64,000 nucleotides of DNA from Cloeon dipterum (Eukaryota > Arthropoda > Insecta > Ephemeroptera > Baetidae), in NCBI RefSeq assembly GCF_949628265.1, contig NC_088788.1, positions 34,768,335 to 34,832,334 of the forward strand. Direction: 5' to 3'. Each line of letters opens with the position of its first letter. The stretch's first letter is position 1. The position numbers and the translations under genes are program-made. Of this stretch, positions 14,331 to 28,110 are shown one piece after another. The notes beneath the pieces were generated by a model. That model saw nothing but the letters and a program-made list of their open reading frames with translations. It did not search any database and was not told the DNA's origin.

Positions 14331-15399
14331 TTTTGTACTGTTAGCAAGGTTATTTTTTTATTATTTGAAATTGTAGAACAAATTGTTTATTGTGCCTCCG
14401 CATCGCTTTTTTTTATCGAAATGCTTGACGTTCGTCCCGTGAATTAAATCACGCATGATGGAAAAGTTCGAACCAGAAAGTAGCGAATTGGAAAGCTTTC
14501 GCAATCCTTCCAAATCCGAATGGAATGCAAAAATTCAAACGTCAGCTTGCACTCAACCCTGAAACATCCCATTGGTGCATTAAATCAAGAGAAAAGCGAG
14601 TAAGCTCTGATTTTCTAGACCAATATTACTATATTATCTGCACTTTCTTTTGTAATTCGTGTATAATTGAATTTTAGTTTGCTCATTATGCAGTTAGCTC
14701 ACGGTCAGCGGCGGTCGTAAATTGGCCACTTGTCTTGCTGCGATGCGCCAAGGAAGAGCGATAAGAGTACCGAGGCGACAATTAGCCGGTACAATTTCCC
14801 ACACTTTCCAATGTCAAAGCACGTAATTTTAATTTTTGCACTTGAGCGCAGGAGGAATAATTTTAAGAAAGCGTACCGTCGCATCTGGCAGTAAATAAGT
14901 CAGCGCTAAGGTCGGCGTAAAAGCAAGCGTTGGCGCCTGTCTCGCGAAAAAATGATCAGGTGCTGCGTTGCTCGCGGGGACCCTGACCTACGTCACTGCT
15001 TTCTTCCGCACTCGCGGATCGGTCCGTCGGTCGGCACTCACTCGGCACAATTTATTAGTTGGCCGCTCCTTTCTCCCATCGCAGGTGCTTTCCTTTCTGA
15101 TTCCTCTTTTTTACGCGAGCAGCACACAAATGTTATTACGGCATTTACATACAAGATACATATCAGCGGCTCATTTTACGCGCCAAAGAAAGCTGCTGCG
15201 CCGCCCGGCTAATTGGAAAAGGACGAACTTTGAGCCTGGCCTGGGTGCTGCTATTCAGCCACTTGAAAGTGCAGAAATAACACTTTGGTTTTTTGCTTGG
15301 CACGGTGTTGACAGGAAAACGCTGCGCCGCGTTCTGATATATACGTGGCCCGAAAATTGTTGCTGATGAAAGAAAAGAAAATTTAAAAAAGGGTATTGA
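14331..15399. other. Noncoding sequence between RepB copies
   Basis: Mixed composition, with a GC-rich stretch near 14900-15250. ORFs here lack splice signals or recognisable motifs. Confidence 0.35.
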
Positions 15400-15791
15400 T
15401 ACAGGGCAACAATTGAAAATTATTTAAATTGTTGGATGCAATAAACAATTTGTTTTAAATTAGCAATAATCAAAAATGGACCTTGCTAAAGTAAAAATTC
15501 AAATTTTTTAAATTTTCTCCAAAATTTCCAGCGCTTGACCACATTTTCTTGGCAGATTTCGATTCCTCTCGTTGAGATCTGTCCAACAGCGTTTTTAAGG
15601 GAAACTCGTTCTTGCGAAATAAATTAAGATTTCAAGTAAGGAGACAGTCCTCGCCATTTGAAAATCATGCTAACTTTAATTGCAGCCACTTTTCTCGAAA
15701 ATGTACACTGCTACCTCAGGAATTTAACCCTCAGGAATGAGTTCATGCATTGGCTACAAGGATTTTACAGGATCAATCCTCATTAAGTTTG
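15400..15791 (+). repeat. RepB copy 2
   Basis: This copy is co-linear with 7945-8320 over its whole length. Shared modules include CCAGCGCTTGACCACATTTT, TTCGATTCCTCTCGTTGAGA, CAAGTAAGGAGACAGT and ATCAATCCTCATTAAGTT. It is the best-preserved partner of copy 1, and the pair defines an element of about 390 bp. Confidence 0.85.
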
Positions 15792-18700
15792 GACAGCACC
15801 TCTCAAATTAAATAAAGTGCTTTGAACTCATGATTTCATGGCCAGTTGTACTACGTAAATTCCTATTTGGCTATTTTGCTACGCAGGAAAAACCGCGAAA
15901 CTGGATGGGAAGGTCACAAATCTCGGTCAGTTGCAAAACTCCTCTTAAGTAGGCTCGATTTTCACAATATTGGATTCTATACACTGCTTGAAATGAGGTG
16001 CATGGAATATTCCTACGTACGTGTGTGTTATTTTGTAACCCCCGAGCTGGAGTGCGCGGCGCATAATTTAACTGAAAGTGGGCCTGGCAGCAGTAAAACG
16101 AGTGGCGTACGTGTTATTTAATCTGCAAAATAAAATCTGCACGGAAAAAACAAGGGCGAAATTTCTCCATGCCGGCATAGACGTTTTAGCGCGGAATTAT
16201 TGATCATTACACAAACCCGAATTGCTGCCGAGTGTGTCGTAATTCGAACCTGTTCTATAATTCATCCCAGGCGAAAATTCGCGCACTGCTCGCGCGACAA
16301 GTCAGTCAGGTGTGCGAAATTTCGTCGAATCAAGGTTACTCACACTCGGGACGCAAAAACGCTCTCGTGAAAATCGCCATCCGTGAACGGAATGAATTAA
16401 TTTTTCTGGATTGCCGCGCACACACAGCGGAGAAATTTCGTGGATGACGCCGCGCAAATCCACATTGTGCCAATTCTTCACACCTCTCTAAATCACTGCT
16501 AACTGCCAAGGTTGGGAGCGCTTCAAAATTTTAATGCGCCAAAATTGAGCAACGATGTTTTCATTATTTGGATTATTGTTGGTGTGCGCTCACCGCATCT
16601 GGATAGTGAGTTCAATGTGTAAAATTTGTACTTTTGCAATATTCTATTGTAATTTGTGAATTTACCTTTCAACGAATCAATCATTGTTGTTTTATGTCTA
16701 AAATTCAAGAGTGTGGAAGGGGCGAAATTTCTAGTAAACCAAGATCCAGGAAAACACAGCGGGCGTGAGCCCGGAATCTAAATTGGACATTTCCTCGTTG
16801 AGCGAAGGTCGCGGGCTATATTGTTTGAATATCGTTGTGGCTCAGTGCATACAGCGCAAAAAATATTTTAGGCAGGCAGTAAAAATGTCTTCCATTTAAC
16901 AAGGAAATATATTATATGGTTTGAATTCCATCCAATTGTAGTTATTTATTCAAATAAAAATAATAATTATTATTAAGAGATGGCGTAAACTGAGATATTT
17001 GCAATTTTATTTCAGAACTATTCCGAAACTTGCTTTTCAATAAATTTACAAGATGGATTGAAATAAACACCGCCGAAACGTTTTTGGAAGGGTCCTCTAA
17101 ATCGCATCCTAAAGTTGCCTATTATACGCAGGGTGATTTTTTTGCAGAGAATAATATTTCTAGCCTGCTGGAGTAAGGTATATGCCAAAATGTTTTACAT
17201 TTTTGTTGCCAAACAAATTTCCCTTTGGGACTTGGGAATCAACTTCGTTGGTAAACAAGGTACATAATATTTATAAAATTCCGGAAATCCAAAAAAAAAA
17301 TGTGGCCCATACACGTGACAATATAACGTATCAAAAATTATTAGCATGCTTTATTCAATCTTTTTTTTTTGGAAAATTAAAATTGAAGTTGAAAAAATGT
17401 GTTTTTTGCATGCTTGAAAATTGAGATTATTTTTAAATAGGGCATTTGATTGGAATTTGTTTGAAAATGATTTATTTTGAGTTTTCGAAGTCTTGTTTGT
17501 ATCAATCCACTTAAAAGATCTATTTCCTTTGGGATTTACGTGGAAGTTAATCTATAAATTAGTGAGAAGGTTAGTGAGAATCCTATCGCTCTCAGCTCGT
17601 CTAAATGCAAACATAATCATCTCGAACCGAAGCGCATTTTTTATAATCACGGTGTGTACTTTCACTATATAGCGCCGCCAATTTTCAACTCGAGCGCATG
17701 TCAAGCGGCCTTCCCCGGAGCAATCGTGTTTCGCAGAGACCAAAATTTAATCACACGCTCTCGTCTTGTGGTTCAAAACAGAGCGCGTCGGCGCCACCGC
17801 GCTCATGTAAAGTCTGATTATCCGCCAGATTGACGTGTAAACACGGAAAATAAAAAAAGAGAGAAGAAAGAGAAAACTTGCACCGAGGATTTGATCGTGT
17901 GTGCATTTCAATGTCCGTAATAAAACGTTCAAATTACAGAGTGCGCGCTGGTCACAATAAAGCATCGCATTTTTGGAAGAGTGAAAGGAAGCTGGCCCCG
18001 TGCCGACGCAAATTTCGATCTCTTTTAAGCGCCACTTAATTGCACGGCCGCGCGGCCGTCCTTCCTTGCAATTTGCATATTGGCAGCTGCTTTCGTGCTG
18101 AATTCCCGGCCCGCGGGACATAAATTTCACGGCGCCACGATCACTCAAAATCCGATTTGATTTACACGCTCGGCGTGCATTTTGATGAAGCAAAAAACGT
18201 GTTTGGCGACCCCCAGGCCGGGAATGAAGATCAAATCCGGGTCTCGCGATCGTCTTTTACGTCAGCGAGCAAGTTGTGGTCTAGCCACCCCTTCACCATC
18301 AGTGTTTTGCTCGCGAGCGAGCGAGCGAGCGAATATAACAACAACACACACACGCACGCGGGTCATAAGGTCCAGTCAAGCAAGGTCTCATCTCTGGAGA
18401 TGATCCCTTGGGGTCGGGCCAACAAGGAGACAATGATACAAAGAATAAAAAGAGGCGTAAATTCTGATAAATGCGCCTCGCTAATGAGTGATACGTAAAA
18501 TGTTCTTTTTTACTCTGACACAATGTTATCACTCACGGCATTATAAGGACTTACAAAAAAAAAACTTGTTCCGCACCGCATTATTGTTGCGTAATATTTT
18601 TTCTCCAATAGGCTTTCTATTAACACCGCGGTTGAACTCTTTGACTCAAAAATCTCGCCAACGAAATTATCTGGCCGTATCTAACTAATTCTGACTTAGA

Positions 18701-18887
18701 AAACCTTGAAAGAGTTAAAACTTGTAATTTTAAGAAAATAAGTGCTTTGAATTTCAAAGTAAAATAGATCTCGTTACATTTATGAAATGATTGCAAAAAA
18801 CTCCAATTTGTATGAAACGACTGACTTAAAAAATAAGAAAATAAATAGACTATTCATTTCTGCCGAATTATTTGCGACAAACTATAT
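15792..18887. other. Noncoding sequence, no gene recognised
   Basis: This is AT-rich with a CpG-rich patch at about 18000-18400, which contains a GCGAGCGAGCGAGCGAGC run near 18310. No supported exon was found. Confidence 0.4.
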
Positions 18888-19154
18888 ATGATTAATGAGC
18901 ACTGGCGTGGCCCAGATTTTCCTGATAGACATATTTTTACAAGATTTGCTTGTCATAGCTATCACTATATTCTCTGTAGTAATACAACGTTTCATTATAA
19001 TTGTAGATGTGATTTCTGTGGCGAGACTTGTGAAAAATATCATATTCGAAAGTTTACAGCAAGAATATTGACTTTGAAAGATGCAGTAAAATATGTAAAA
19101 AATCGATACATTATAGATTGCACGCATATTACGTTTAATAAATCATTGAATTGA
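18888..19154 (+). CDS. Orphan cysteine-rich ORF, 88 aa, unknown
   Basis: This AT-rich ORF reads with varied, protein-like composition and a cysteine/histidine cluster (CRCDFCGETC), followed by a basic, helical-looking C-terminal part. The frame stays open for about 15 codons upstream of the ATG. An AATAAA overlaps its last codons. I do not recognise the family and see no signal peptide, membrane segment or neighbouring exon. It may be a short gene, a fragment of a mobile or viral-type gene, or chance. No function is claimed. Confidence 0.25.
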   Translation: MINEHWRGPDFPDRHIFTRFACHSYHYILCSNTTFHYNCRCDFCGETCEKYHIRKFTARILTLKDAVKYVKNRYIIDCTHITFNKSLN

Positions 19155-21289
19155 ATATTTTTTCTGTTTTAAATGAAATCTCGTCTACAAAATTCATGTT
19201 TAAAACCCTACATAAAAATTCACGTAAATGATTTTGCTGTGACTGCAACGATTTTTTCCATTTCTAGGTGACACAAAGTTGCTATGTTGATTACCTCCAA
19301 AAAGGCGATCAAACAAAAGTATTTCATATTTACAACCCTTAGCGAGTCTCCGGGGGTGGTTTGTAGTCTTTATAGATTACATATTAGCCGAAAATTGCGT
19401 TTTTGGTGTCGCAGTTTTCTATTATTTTACCCCATCAGCAGAACAATCATTTAATCGACACCGCAAGAACGGTAATTTAGTCATAATTTACCCTTAGTTT
19501 CCGCTGTGAAAAGAAAAAAGAAACTTTGTGTTAAACTTTGAAATCAAACTCTAATAACATTCAAAATTTATTTCCTATTCTAATGGAAAAAAATCTCTGT
19601 AAAATATTTCTTGAAACAAAAAGGCAGCAAATTCATCATAAAACAACCTGAGAGAGTTTATTGTTATAGTAATTTGGACGTTTATTAATTAGACCTTCTA
19701 TATATTTCTGCTTTGATTGTTAATTGCGTGGTGGCCTTCTTTCACGGATGATGAGATCTCATTGCATTGCATTTCAAGCCTAATGATGTTTGTTCACCTG
19801 CTTTTTGTGCTTGGCTAGAATGCAGTCATTAATATTTTTCAAACGCGATCATTACGGTAGAAAGGTATGCTGGCGGGATAATTTTCTAAGAAAAAGTACG
19901 CATTTTCTGCTTGCTTGCAGACGCCACACGCGAGATTATATAATAATCTCGTCTGTTGATTGACGTAATGAAAACAAGCTGCTGTTTAATGGCTCAATTT
20001 GATGCGGCGGCGGCTCGCGAGAAAATTGTCGCCCTTGTGTCTGAAGTACCCCCGCACACGTTAGAGGCTGTTTTATCTCTGTGTTTAAGTGAAAGTTGAG
20101 ACTGTTGCAATATAAATCAATTGGTGTATTTATTGCATCAAAAGAAGTATGTGCATGCACTTCCAGTATAGCCGACTCGAAGATTTTCCTCATTGCCATG
20201 CATGTACTTCGGGAAAAAGCTCCAGCCATGAGTCATAGGTTATATATGCTGTGTGCGTTTTGATCTTTGGCCTCGTACATAGGAAATGTCAACGGTCTTG
20301 TGCCTTCATATTTCACATTAAAATGATACGGCAGAATAAGAAAATTGAATTTTAATTCAGCTGGAAAAGTTGTATATTGTGAAAGGGGAGATTCTAGAAT
20401 GAGATAAAAGCCTTTTTAGCAGTCGAGACCTTCAATCAGAAGATCCAGAAAGGATTTGGTCGGGAGCAAACTTCACAATTACCTTTTTGCCCTTCACTTC
20501 GTGCAATTATTCTTATGTCTGTGACAAGTACTCTCAGGTAACTCACATTTTTTATTCGTGTGGTCGTGGACAATCGAATTGCCTTGAAAGTAAACAGCCG
20601 CAAACATTCACAAAATAGTAATAAAAAATCACTTGACACCTATGGCAATCGACAGAATTGAATTTATTTAAATTTCTCTAAAATTCCAGCTCGTGCGGTG
20701 TGGCATTGACACGCGTTCTATTGCATATAGGACGCGGCAGCCCTTGTATATCTCGCGTAAAATCTGCGAACGTGGAGTGAATGAATAAGTGCATGCACGA
20801 GAGAAGCCTCCAAGCACATATTCGCTCCACATTATTAATATTAATCACTCAGTCAGCGTACCCTGCAGATGAGAATCTAATTTCATTCGCCGAGTGCATA
20901 GAAAAATATTACATAATACGAGCAGCTTGTTGCACAATTATTGCGGCTTGCCTGCGGTCGCGCGCACTAAAACAATGCACCAGCGCGGAGATCATCTTTC
21001 CTGCTCCTCCAGGTGCATTTCCGCTATTTCTGCTCTGCTTCCAGACGAAGAAAAAATTTAAACCCAAATTGTGGGATCGGGATCTTTGTGGGAGTTGTTT
21101 TTTGGAGCTTCAGAATAAACGAAATGTCACGGGTCGTCGGAGGGAAAGTCAAGCAAACTCAGTATTTACTTGTAGATTTGTGTCATAAAAGTTTGTTGAC
21201 AATATTACGAGTTTTACGGGACAATTTTTGACAACTTTGAGACCTCAGTATCTCATCTCCTCGAGGCGCAATTTCAAAATAAGAATTTG
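19155..21289. other. Noncoding sequence, no gene recognised
   Basis: AT-rich. A 9+3+9 hairpin, CGAGATTAT-ATA-ATAATCTCG, lies at 19931-19951. No coding evidence was found. Confidence 0.4.
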
Positions 21290-21660
21290 CATTTATTTGC
21301 AACTCCACATCTCGGTTTCTAACCACCAGAATTACAAACACTGCACACCGTTAGACTCGTCTCAACCTCCACTAGATAGCTGATGGTTTTTGGGAGTGTT
21401 TACCCTCTACCCCATGCTACGATATATTTAAACCCCTTTAAAAAAAACTAAAAACTGGAATTTTTTACACTTTCGCATTGAATTTAAATGTTAACTGTTT
21501 TAATTTCTGTGTAAGGTATGGGCTGCAAATTAAGAGTTATTTTTGAAGCATAATTTAAAATATTTGAAGCCCTGTGAGGAAGCATTTGAAATTGTAGCAG
21601 GGGGTTTAATTGAAAGGGATGGTGTCTAAACCATCTGAAAAAATCTTGTAACAAACAACT
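21290..21660. repeat. RepA copy with inverted arms
   Basis: The left arm (21298-21420) reads CTCGGTTTCTAACCACCAGA and then CACCGTTAGACTCGTCTCAA. The right arm (about 21597-21650) holds CAGGGGGTTTAATTGAAAG and CTAAACCATCTG, reverse-complement matches to RepA ends. The arms are imperfect. Confidence 0.7.
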
Positions 21661-23386
21661 GATGTCACCAAAAATCTTCTCACACGCTCTTTGTTTTTGT
21701 TATCGAACGCTACAAAAGAATTCAAGAATCATTTTACGCAATCTGAAGATGAATGACGTGCACGTTAACGTAATTATTATGTGATGCGCGTCTTTGATCA
21801 AAATTTTGATTGCGATTCTCCGTCTCGCGTGTGCCGTGATAAAACGAGCTTTCTCTGCTCTAACCCTTGCTGCAAACTGTTGTTCGTCCTTGACAGATAA
21901 ATCTATTACATAACGCGAGCGCGTTTTGCGCCAAAATAAAAGCTGGCGAGTGTGTGTATGGTGCAGTGTGTGCCACGACCCACGACGTTAGCTGCTCTCT
22001 CTCGCCGCTTAATGCGTATTATCCCCCTTTGATGCTGAATCACACACTCGCTCGCGCACTCACTATATTCAATTAAAGTGTGCGAGTTTCCTGCCTCCGT
22101 GGACCTTTCAGCGCCGCGATACTCTACACTTATCCGAAATTGGCTCAAAGTGCTTCTTGCTGCGGCCCCAACTTGTTTTGGCAAAGTTATTGCGGTGTAA
22201 ACAAGAGTGGTCCGGTCGGTCAGTCTTTGCCTAAAATAGTACCTGCATCTTTGGAAGGCACCTTTCTCTCCGTAGCACAACTAACAACTTGCCCGTTCAA
22301 TATCAAGTTTAACCCAAATTGGCCGTGCAATGCCGAATAGGGACAATGGCGGAACTTTCCTCGACAAAATAATATCTCGTGAAAAAATTATTTGTCAGCA
22401 CTCTATAGCAGGAAACCACAGCAATTCTGCCGTTGCCCCAGGCAGTCCACTTCTTTTCATGCCAATTTGAAATTTTAGCGAGCGCAGCAATTAAACTTCG
22501 TGTACTCCAAAAAGTTCGGGTTTCTGATCCTGTGGAATTTATATGTGACCCCAATTGTTTATAATGCGTAGTTCTTGTTTGCTTAAATATTTTTATCACT
22601 GGGATGTTTACCGCATTTAAATCTGGTAGTTTAAAGTCGATTTGAGCAAACATTTGATATCTAGAATTATCAAATTAATGCGATTGATTCAGTTCGTAGT
22701 GATAATTTATTTCGTGATTGTAAAGGAAATGGTAATTCATGTTAAGATCACAAATAGAGCCACTAGCATCATTTTTTAAGAACCTCTACCACTACACACA
22801 CGACTTTACAACCATAATAGGTTTCAAATTAATATTTAAATTCCAAAAATACTGGTTGAAATTTCGGTTCAAAACGAATTCCTTAAAAAAATTGATATTC
22901 AAAATACCTGAAGTGTTGCGTAAAATACAGAAAGACGTAGATTAAATAATAAGATGAATGTTTATTGAAATATATATGTTATTTTCATACAGATACTATT
23001 ATTTCAAAGTTTTAAAGTTTACAAGCGTTTTCACATGATAATGTATGTATATATTATTAGGTTTTGGTTGATGCACATACTAATTAAACATATTATAAAT
23101 ATCTTAAAGAGCAACCTTATTAGCCATCGAAAAATGAGAAATAATTTAATTCGCACTCTCAGCGCCGACCGTGTAATTAGATGAATCAGCTTTTTCACGC
23201 GCAATCATCAGTCAGTCGCTCATGCCCGGCACTCGAGGAATGCAACAATGCGCTGGCCGGCCCCATTGTTGTCCCCCTTGAAGCACTTTCACCGTGCACT
23301 TTCTCTGAGTCACGTAGGCGCGCGCGCTCTCAGTAATCCCAATCCCCGCCAGGTGTCAACACTCGCAAACGTTTACTTTTTGGCAT
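21661..23386. other. Noncoding sequence downstream of lipase B
   Basis: A minus-strand AATAAA (TTTATT at 22961-22966) lies about 420 nt past the lipase B stop and could be its polyadenylation signal. No other gene is supported. Confidence 0.4.
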
Positions 23387-26300
23387 TCAATGGTGAATGT
23401 TGGACGCGGGTATCACATTGTTGGAATCGCCATGGCACAAGTGCGTTCCAACCGGAAAGGTGCGCGGGTCCCATGACTTGAAGGGCTCGTCTCCACCGGG
23501 GCAAATACGCAGTCTGAAAAAAGAATGAAAATGGTTTAAATTAGTCTCAATGAATATGATTTTAATATGTAATTTCTAAAAATAAATAAGCTTTAGGAAG
23601 TTTGAAAAGAGAACAAATAAATTTGCCTCAAGGCCTGCAACAAAAGATTTTTTTTAATCAGTGGCCTTTTGCTTTGAATGTAGAGATAAACTCAACCCAT
23701 TTGTAATTCTAGATCTAGTTTCGCTCTGATCATAGTCCTGCTATCTGAACAAAACAATGAGATTAAAATAAACCCACACATCATCAGCACAAAGTTCCTG
23801 GCTCCTGACGCTACTCACAATCAGTGTGGATTATTTTATTTTACCTTTCGCCCGTTTCCAAAACGGTGATAGTCACTTCATCGAGGAAAATCATGGCTTC
23901 GCCATAGACACGCCACGACAGCGGATTCCAGTACGTGTGCTGGTAGTCCCACTCGAGTTTGATTTCTCTCAAAGCTCCAACCCCTGCCGCGGGCACCACT
24001 TTTTGCCACGACGCGCCGGGCGCGAAGTATTGAGCTCTGTAATAAGTAAAAATATTAATAAGCTCCTGGGCGTTATGCATCCTGCTGAGGCTTGGGTGCA
24101 CAGCAGATTGCATACGTGCATAATTTTGGTTTTTACTCACGATTCTTGCAGTTTGATCCTGCGGGTGACACCAGAGGTTCCGTTCAACTGCAGATAAAAC
24201 GCTCCAACTTCGCCTCCATGCGCTTGGCTGCTGGATGAGTTGGAAATTTGCAGTTCAACCAAATACTGGTGCTCTGAAAGCCGAAATTTATATATTTCGC
24301 ACTTTGTGTAGAAGAAAATCGCTTACGGCAGAAAGGCGTTTTATCAGCTGTGCTTAGGTACATCTGTACCAAACTTCTGTGCGGGATGGGCCTGGCGTGG
24401 AATCCCATCCTGGCACAAGCCCTGCTTCCTCCCAATTCTTTGCAGCCGAAGCACAAACCGTTTTCGTATCTTTCGAAAGATTCGCACTCGGCCCCGGTAA
24501 ATTCACATTTTGAGTTGACTGACTCTGTGAAGTACTCGTAGCTTCTGATGTGGTTGCAGCCAAGAGCCTTCCTGAATCCTAATAAAACATCATAAGTTTG
24601 AGACTTATCGCTATATGAATTTTAACAAATAATATTCTACCTGACATGAATCCCCTGTTATCCGCTAAAGAGTCAAAGACGGCGTTTTCACAGCCGGGCA
24701 TTCCTTCACCGCCGTTGGGGTAGAAGTCGACGTGTCCAACGGGCTGCTTAATCCCAAAGCCACCACTGATGAATGGTGCGGCGTCTGTGTGAATCACGTC
24801 CACGAATTCAGCATCGGTGGGATCAAGTCGAACCTCAGGATCAGTCTTCTCAAAGTGTGGCTCCGCAGGATCTAATCCTGCAAATGGAAAAACCATTAGT
24901 TTTTTGTAACCATTAATAACAAATAATTTTTCATTTCATAAAAATTTAAGCCAAATCAGAGGCCATTCTAAATTTGTTTTTAGTGGTTTAAAATCTCTAA
25001 CCATCTTCGGCGTTCATTTCGACACTCAAACGCCGCGCACAAAATTTTAAATACGCAGAAAATGAACAGCGCAATAATTTTCTAGAATACTGACTTTTAT
25101 TGCATGTTCATTTTAACTGTGACTAAACACGTTACATAACTTGTAAACAAGAAAAACGAGTCTAATTGTCATGATAAAACTTAGCAAGCTGCAGATCGTG
25201 GGGTTAATTGAAAAACTGCGAAGCACGCACTTTGTTCAGAGAACGCGCATGCATGCCGGAATATTGCACAACGTGGCAATTATCAATCTCCTAGTTCCGC
25301 GACGCTGGACTCTTTAATTTTTCTCTCAAACAGTCAGTCAATGAACAAGATAAACTAGATAATGCTTTATAATCTGTACAGAAAACTTTGTCCTCGGGAA
25401 TTGCGGGTCAAGAGTCGCCAGTTGACGTACGCAGTGGGTCAAGGATTGCTTCTTCCACTTCTTTGAACACGCCGAACGTGCAATTATTACCGTTTTTCCT
25501 CGCATGCACGACAAAATTCAGAGCAGAAAATTACGGAAAAATAATTTTACAAGTACCGCACTCTCGTTTTTATTGCAACTTCCTCGCTTTAAAGGGGTTT
25601 TCGCATATTTTCTTTTAGCAAAAAATGTGAAAATTGCAGACGGGGCACAGGATCTCATGAAAGTCAATAAACTCTTTGACTAAACCGTCTGAGCGGGTAC
25701 TCGGAGGAGACGGCCTCACAGCTGCTCTATCTGCAGCGAGTGAAATACAAAGTGTGATATATTTCTCATGACCCTGCGCGTAAATAACCGAATTGATAAA
25801 ATATCAAGCCTCTTTTCGTTGGAGTAATTAATTTAGGCCAATCGGATCTTGGAAACGACTCAAAGTTCGGTTTCCCCAACTTTGTTCATCGAAAGCTGCC
25901 CAGCGACGACGACTCTGACGTCCGCAATTAAAATACAATATCACATAAGACCTCGCCAACCCTTTCTTGTGCGACCGGTTCAAAGTACGACGAACCCGGC
26001 GGTAAACAATCGATGATGAGACATTACTTGCCTGAGATTCTGCCGAGTTTCACGTGCCAACCCTGCCTGATCGCGGTGCCTGCGTAGCCGGCGGTGTGGG
26101 CCCCCAGCGAGTGGCCAATGATGTGCGTCCTCAGCGGCCGCAAGCCAAGCTCTTCCTGAAACATTGCACATTTTCTATTAAAGATCGTATCGGGCTTAGG
26201 ACATATATTGGGATCGCATCAATTTGCGCCTAAATTTGACTCTCGCTTGCTTCACAATGACTTCCTTAACCGATTCAAAAATAAAATTCGCTGATTATTT

Positions 26301-28110
26301 TAAATTGCGCCGAAAGAGTTCATGACTGTTCGCGACACAAGTTATATAATTATTTCCGGCATTATATAACAATGATATGGTAATCGGGAAAACTGAATGA
26401 CGAGACTGATTAAGTGGTTCATCCTCTCTCGCGTGTAAAGTTACCTTGAGCTTGATGATCATGATTGCAACTGCTCTGCCGACGAGTCGAATGTTGGCCA
26501 CAGCCTGGGCGTATGGGGGTCCAGAACCCCCGTTCCAGTCAACGACGATCACATTGGCATCGTGCGATTTCAGAAGCTCACCCGTCAGTTTCTGTCAAAA
26601 ATAATATTGTTTTGGGATCAATTTAAAATCCTGGAGGATTTGTTATATTTTAATTCAATAATTTAATTTATAAATTTAACAATTTAATTTAAAAGTTATT
26701 GATATATTTCTGACTAGCGGTTGATGTTTTTATCATGACTTAGAGGAGAATAAACAATTAAATAATAAATAGCTCCTGATATTTTTTACAACCGCGGTAA
26801 AAAATGAGCTTTGTTCGCTCCTATTATGACCATTTTCTGGGGAGGGATTTTATAGCTGCAGGCAGGTAGTTTTTTTTATAAGCATCTCACAAAAGTTGTT
26901 ACCCCCGAAAGTGGGGGAAACGTGTGGCGTGATCATTCAGAGCAACAAAAGGCTTCCTGCTAAGAACGCTCTGGGAGATATTAATTTTCTTCACAGGGAT
27001 GAACTCGTAAAAATAGTTCCCCCAGCGAGTAAATCTCTCAGCCCAAGTGCCTTTTTCTTTTGAGAGGCATTTTTAAGAGTTTGTGACTTAAATTGACTTA
27101 AATAACTATTCCACGCCACGTGACGTGGAATTATAAACTTTTCTGACTTTATAATGTACAAATAAATCATGAGCAATAAACACCAATAAATTGACCGTTT
27201 ATTTTTATAGCATCAAATTAAAAAAATGTGGCCAAATAAATACCTTTATCCAAGTCTTGTTGCCTGTTTCGAGGTAGCCGTGAATGATGAAGAACGTCTG
27301 GCGGTCTTCTTTAAAGAACGACTTGAAGAACGTTGAAGTGTCATTTGCCCGCAGCGGCTGCAAGGAGAAAAATGCGCATTGCAGGCAGTGTGCCAACGGG
27401 GTTTAAAAATTGCCAACTTACATGGCCTTTCTCTCGATTGTACCGCGTGAACAGGCAGAAATTTGGGTTTATTTTATCCGGGTGTTCTGGGAATAAATTA
27501 ACTGGTCGATTATGTGGCCACGGAGAGTCGATAGAAAAGCAGCCATAGCCGTACTGCCGATAGCATTCTGAAAATTAGAAAAATATAATAATTTGAGGGA
27601 TTTATTATTGCCAATCATTGTAGAGCTTCTCAGCTTTCGCCAATCAATGAAAATATGCTAATTAACTTTAACCAGGTCTTGGCCTTGATTTTTTTTCTCT
27701 GAATGGGGTTCGCGCCGGTCGCGGGAACAGAAACGTCGCATCGTATGACACTCCGCCGCATAATATAATATAGGGTTTCTCACAAATGATTGCACTAGGA
27801 ATAAAATTTAAGAACGCGGGTTGATTTTAAAATATTTTTTAAATAAAATAACTGCAAATTAACGGAGTAAAAACAAAAACATTTCAGGGTAGTTTTTTTG
27901 CTCGCAATTATAATTATTTTCCGTTTTGATTGGGAAAATATTTTAATACTCACTTGTGTCAGATTTTCCTTTTATCACAATGGGGAAGAAGTCGGTGGAG
28001 TGGTTTGCTTCGAAGTTGATTAAACTCGGTGGTGGATTTTGTATGCCACCCAAATTGAAAACCGAAACAAGCGTCTGGAGGATCAGGTTAGTGCTGTTAA
28101 CCATAGCCAT
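23387..28110 (-). CDS. Lipase B: secreted pancreatic-type triacylglycerol lipase with PLAT domain, 10 coding exons
   Basis: This is a second lipase of the same family as lipase A, on the same strand. The exons, in transcript order, are 27954-28110, 27422-27567, 27244-27357, 26445-26591, 26032-26155, 24641-24877, 24327-24578, 24141-24273, 23845-24036 and 23387-23513. Together they give 542 aa. The motifs are FFIIHGY (oxyanion strand), GHSLG with Ser204, Asp232 in GLDPAEP and His318 in CNHIRS. The Cys pair around the lid (GCENAV to LGCNH) has pancreatic-lipase length, and residues from about 393 form the PLAT domain. The chosen start (ATG at 28110-28108) has GTC before it and G at +4, followed by a modest hydrophobic stretch ([10 protein letters not shown]). 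An in-frame ATG at 28167 would add 19 residues. Intron 24878-26031 is GC-AG. Ser-to-Asp spacing is longer than in lipase A because of an inserted loop (AIRQGWHVK). Confidence 0.92.
24878..26031 (-). other. GC-AG intron of lipase B
   Basis: The donor is CTCAG/GCAAGTAAT, the classic strong GC-type donor, and the acceptor is TTTGCAG/GATTAG. Joining here gives an uninterrupted Gly-Leu-Asp-Pro motif. No GT donor nearby preserves the frame. At 1154 nt it is among the longer introns of the gene. Confidence 0.85.
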
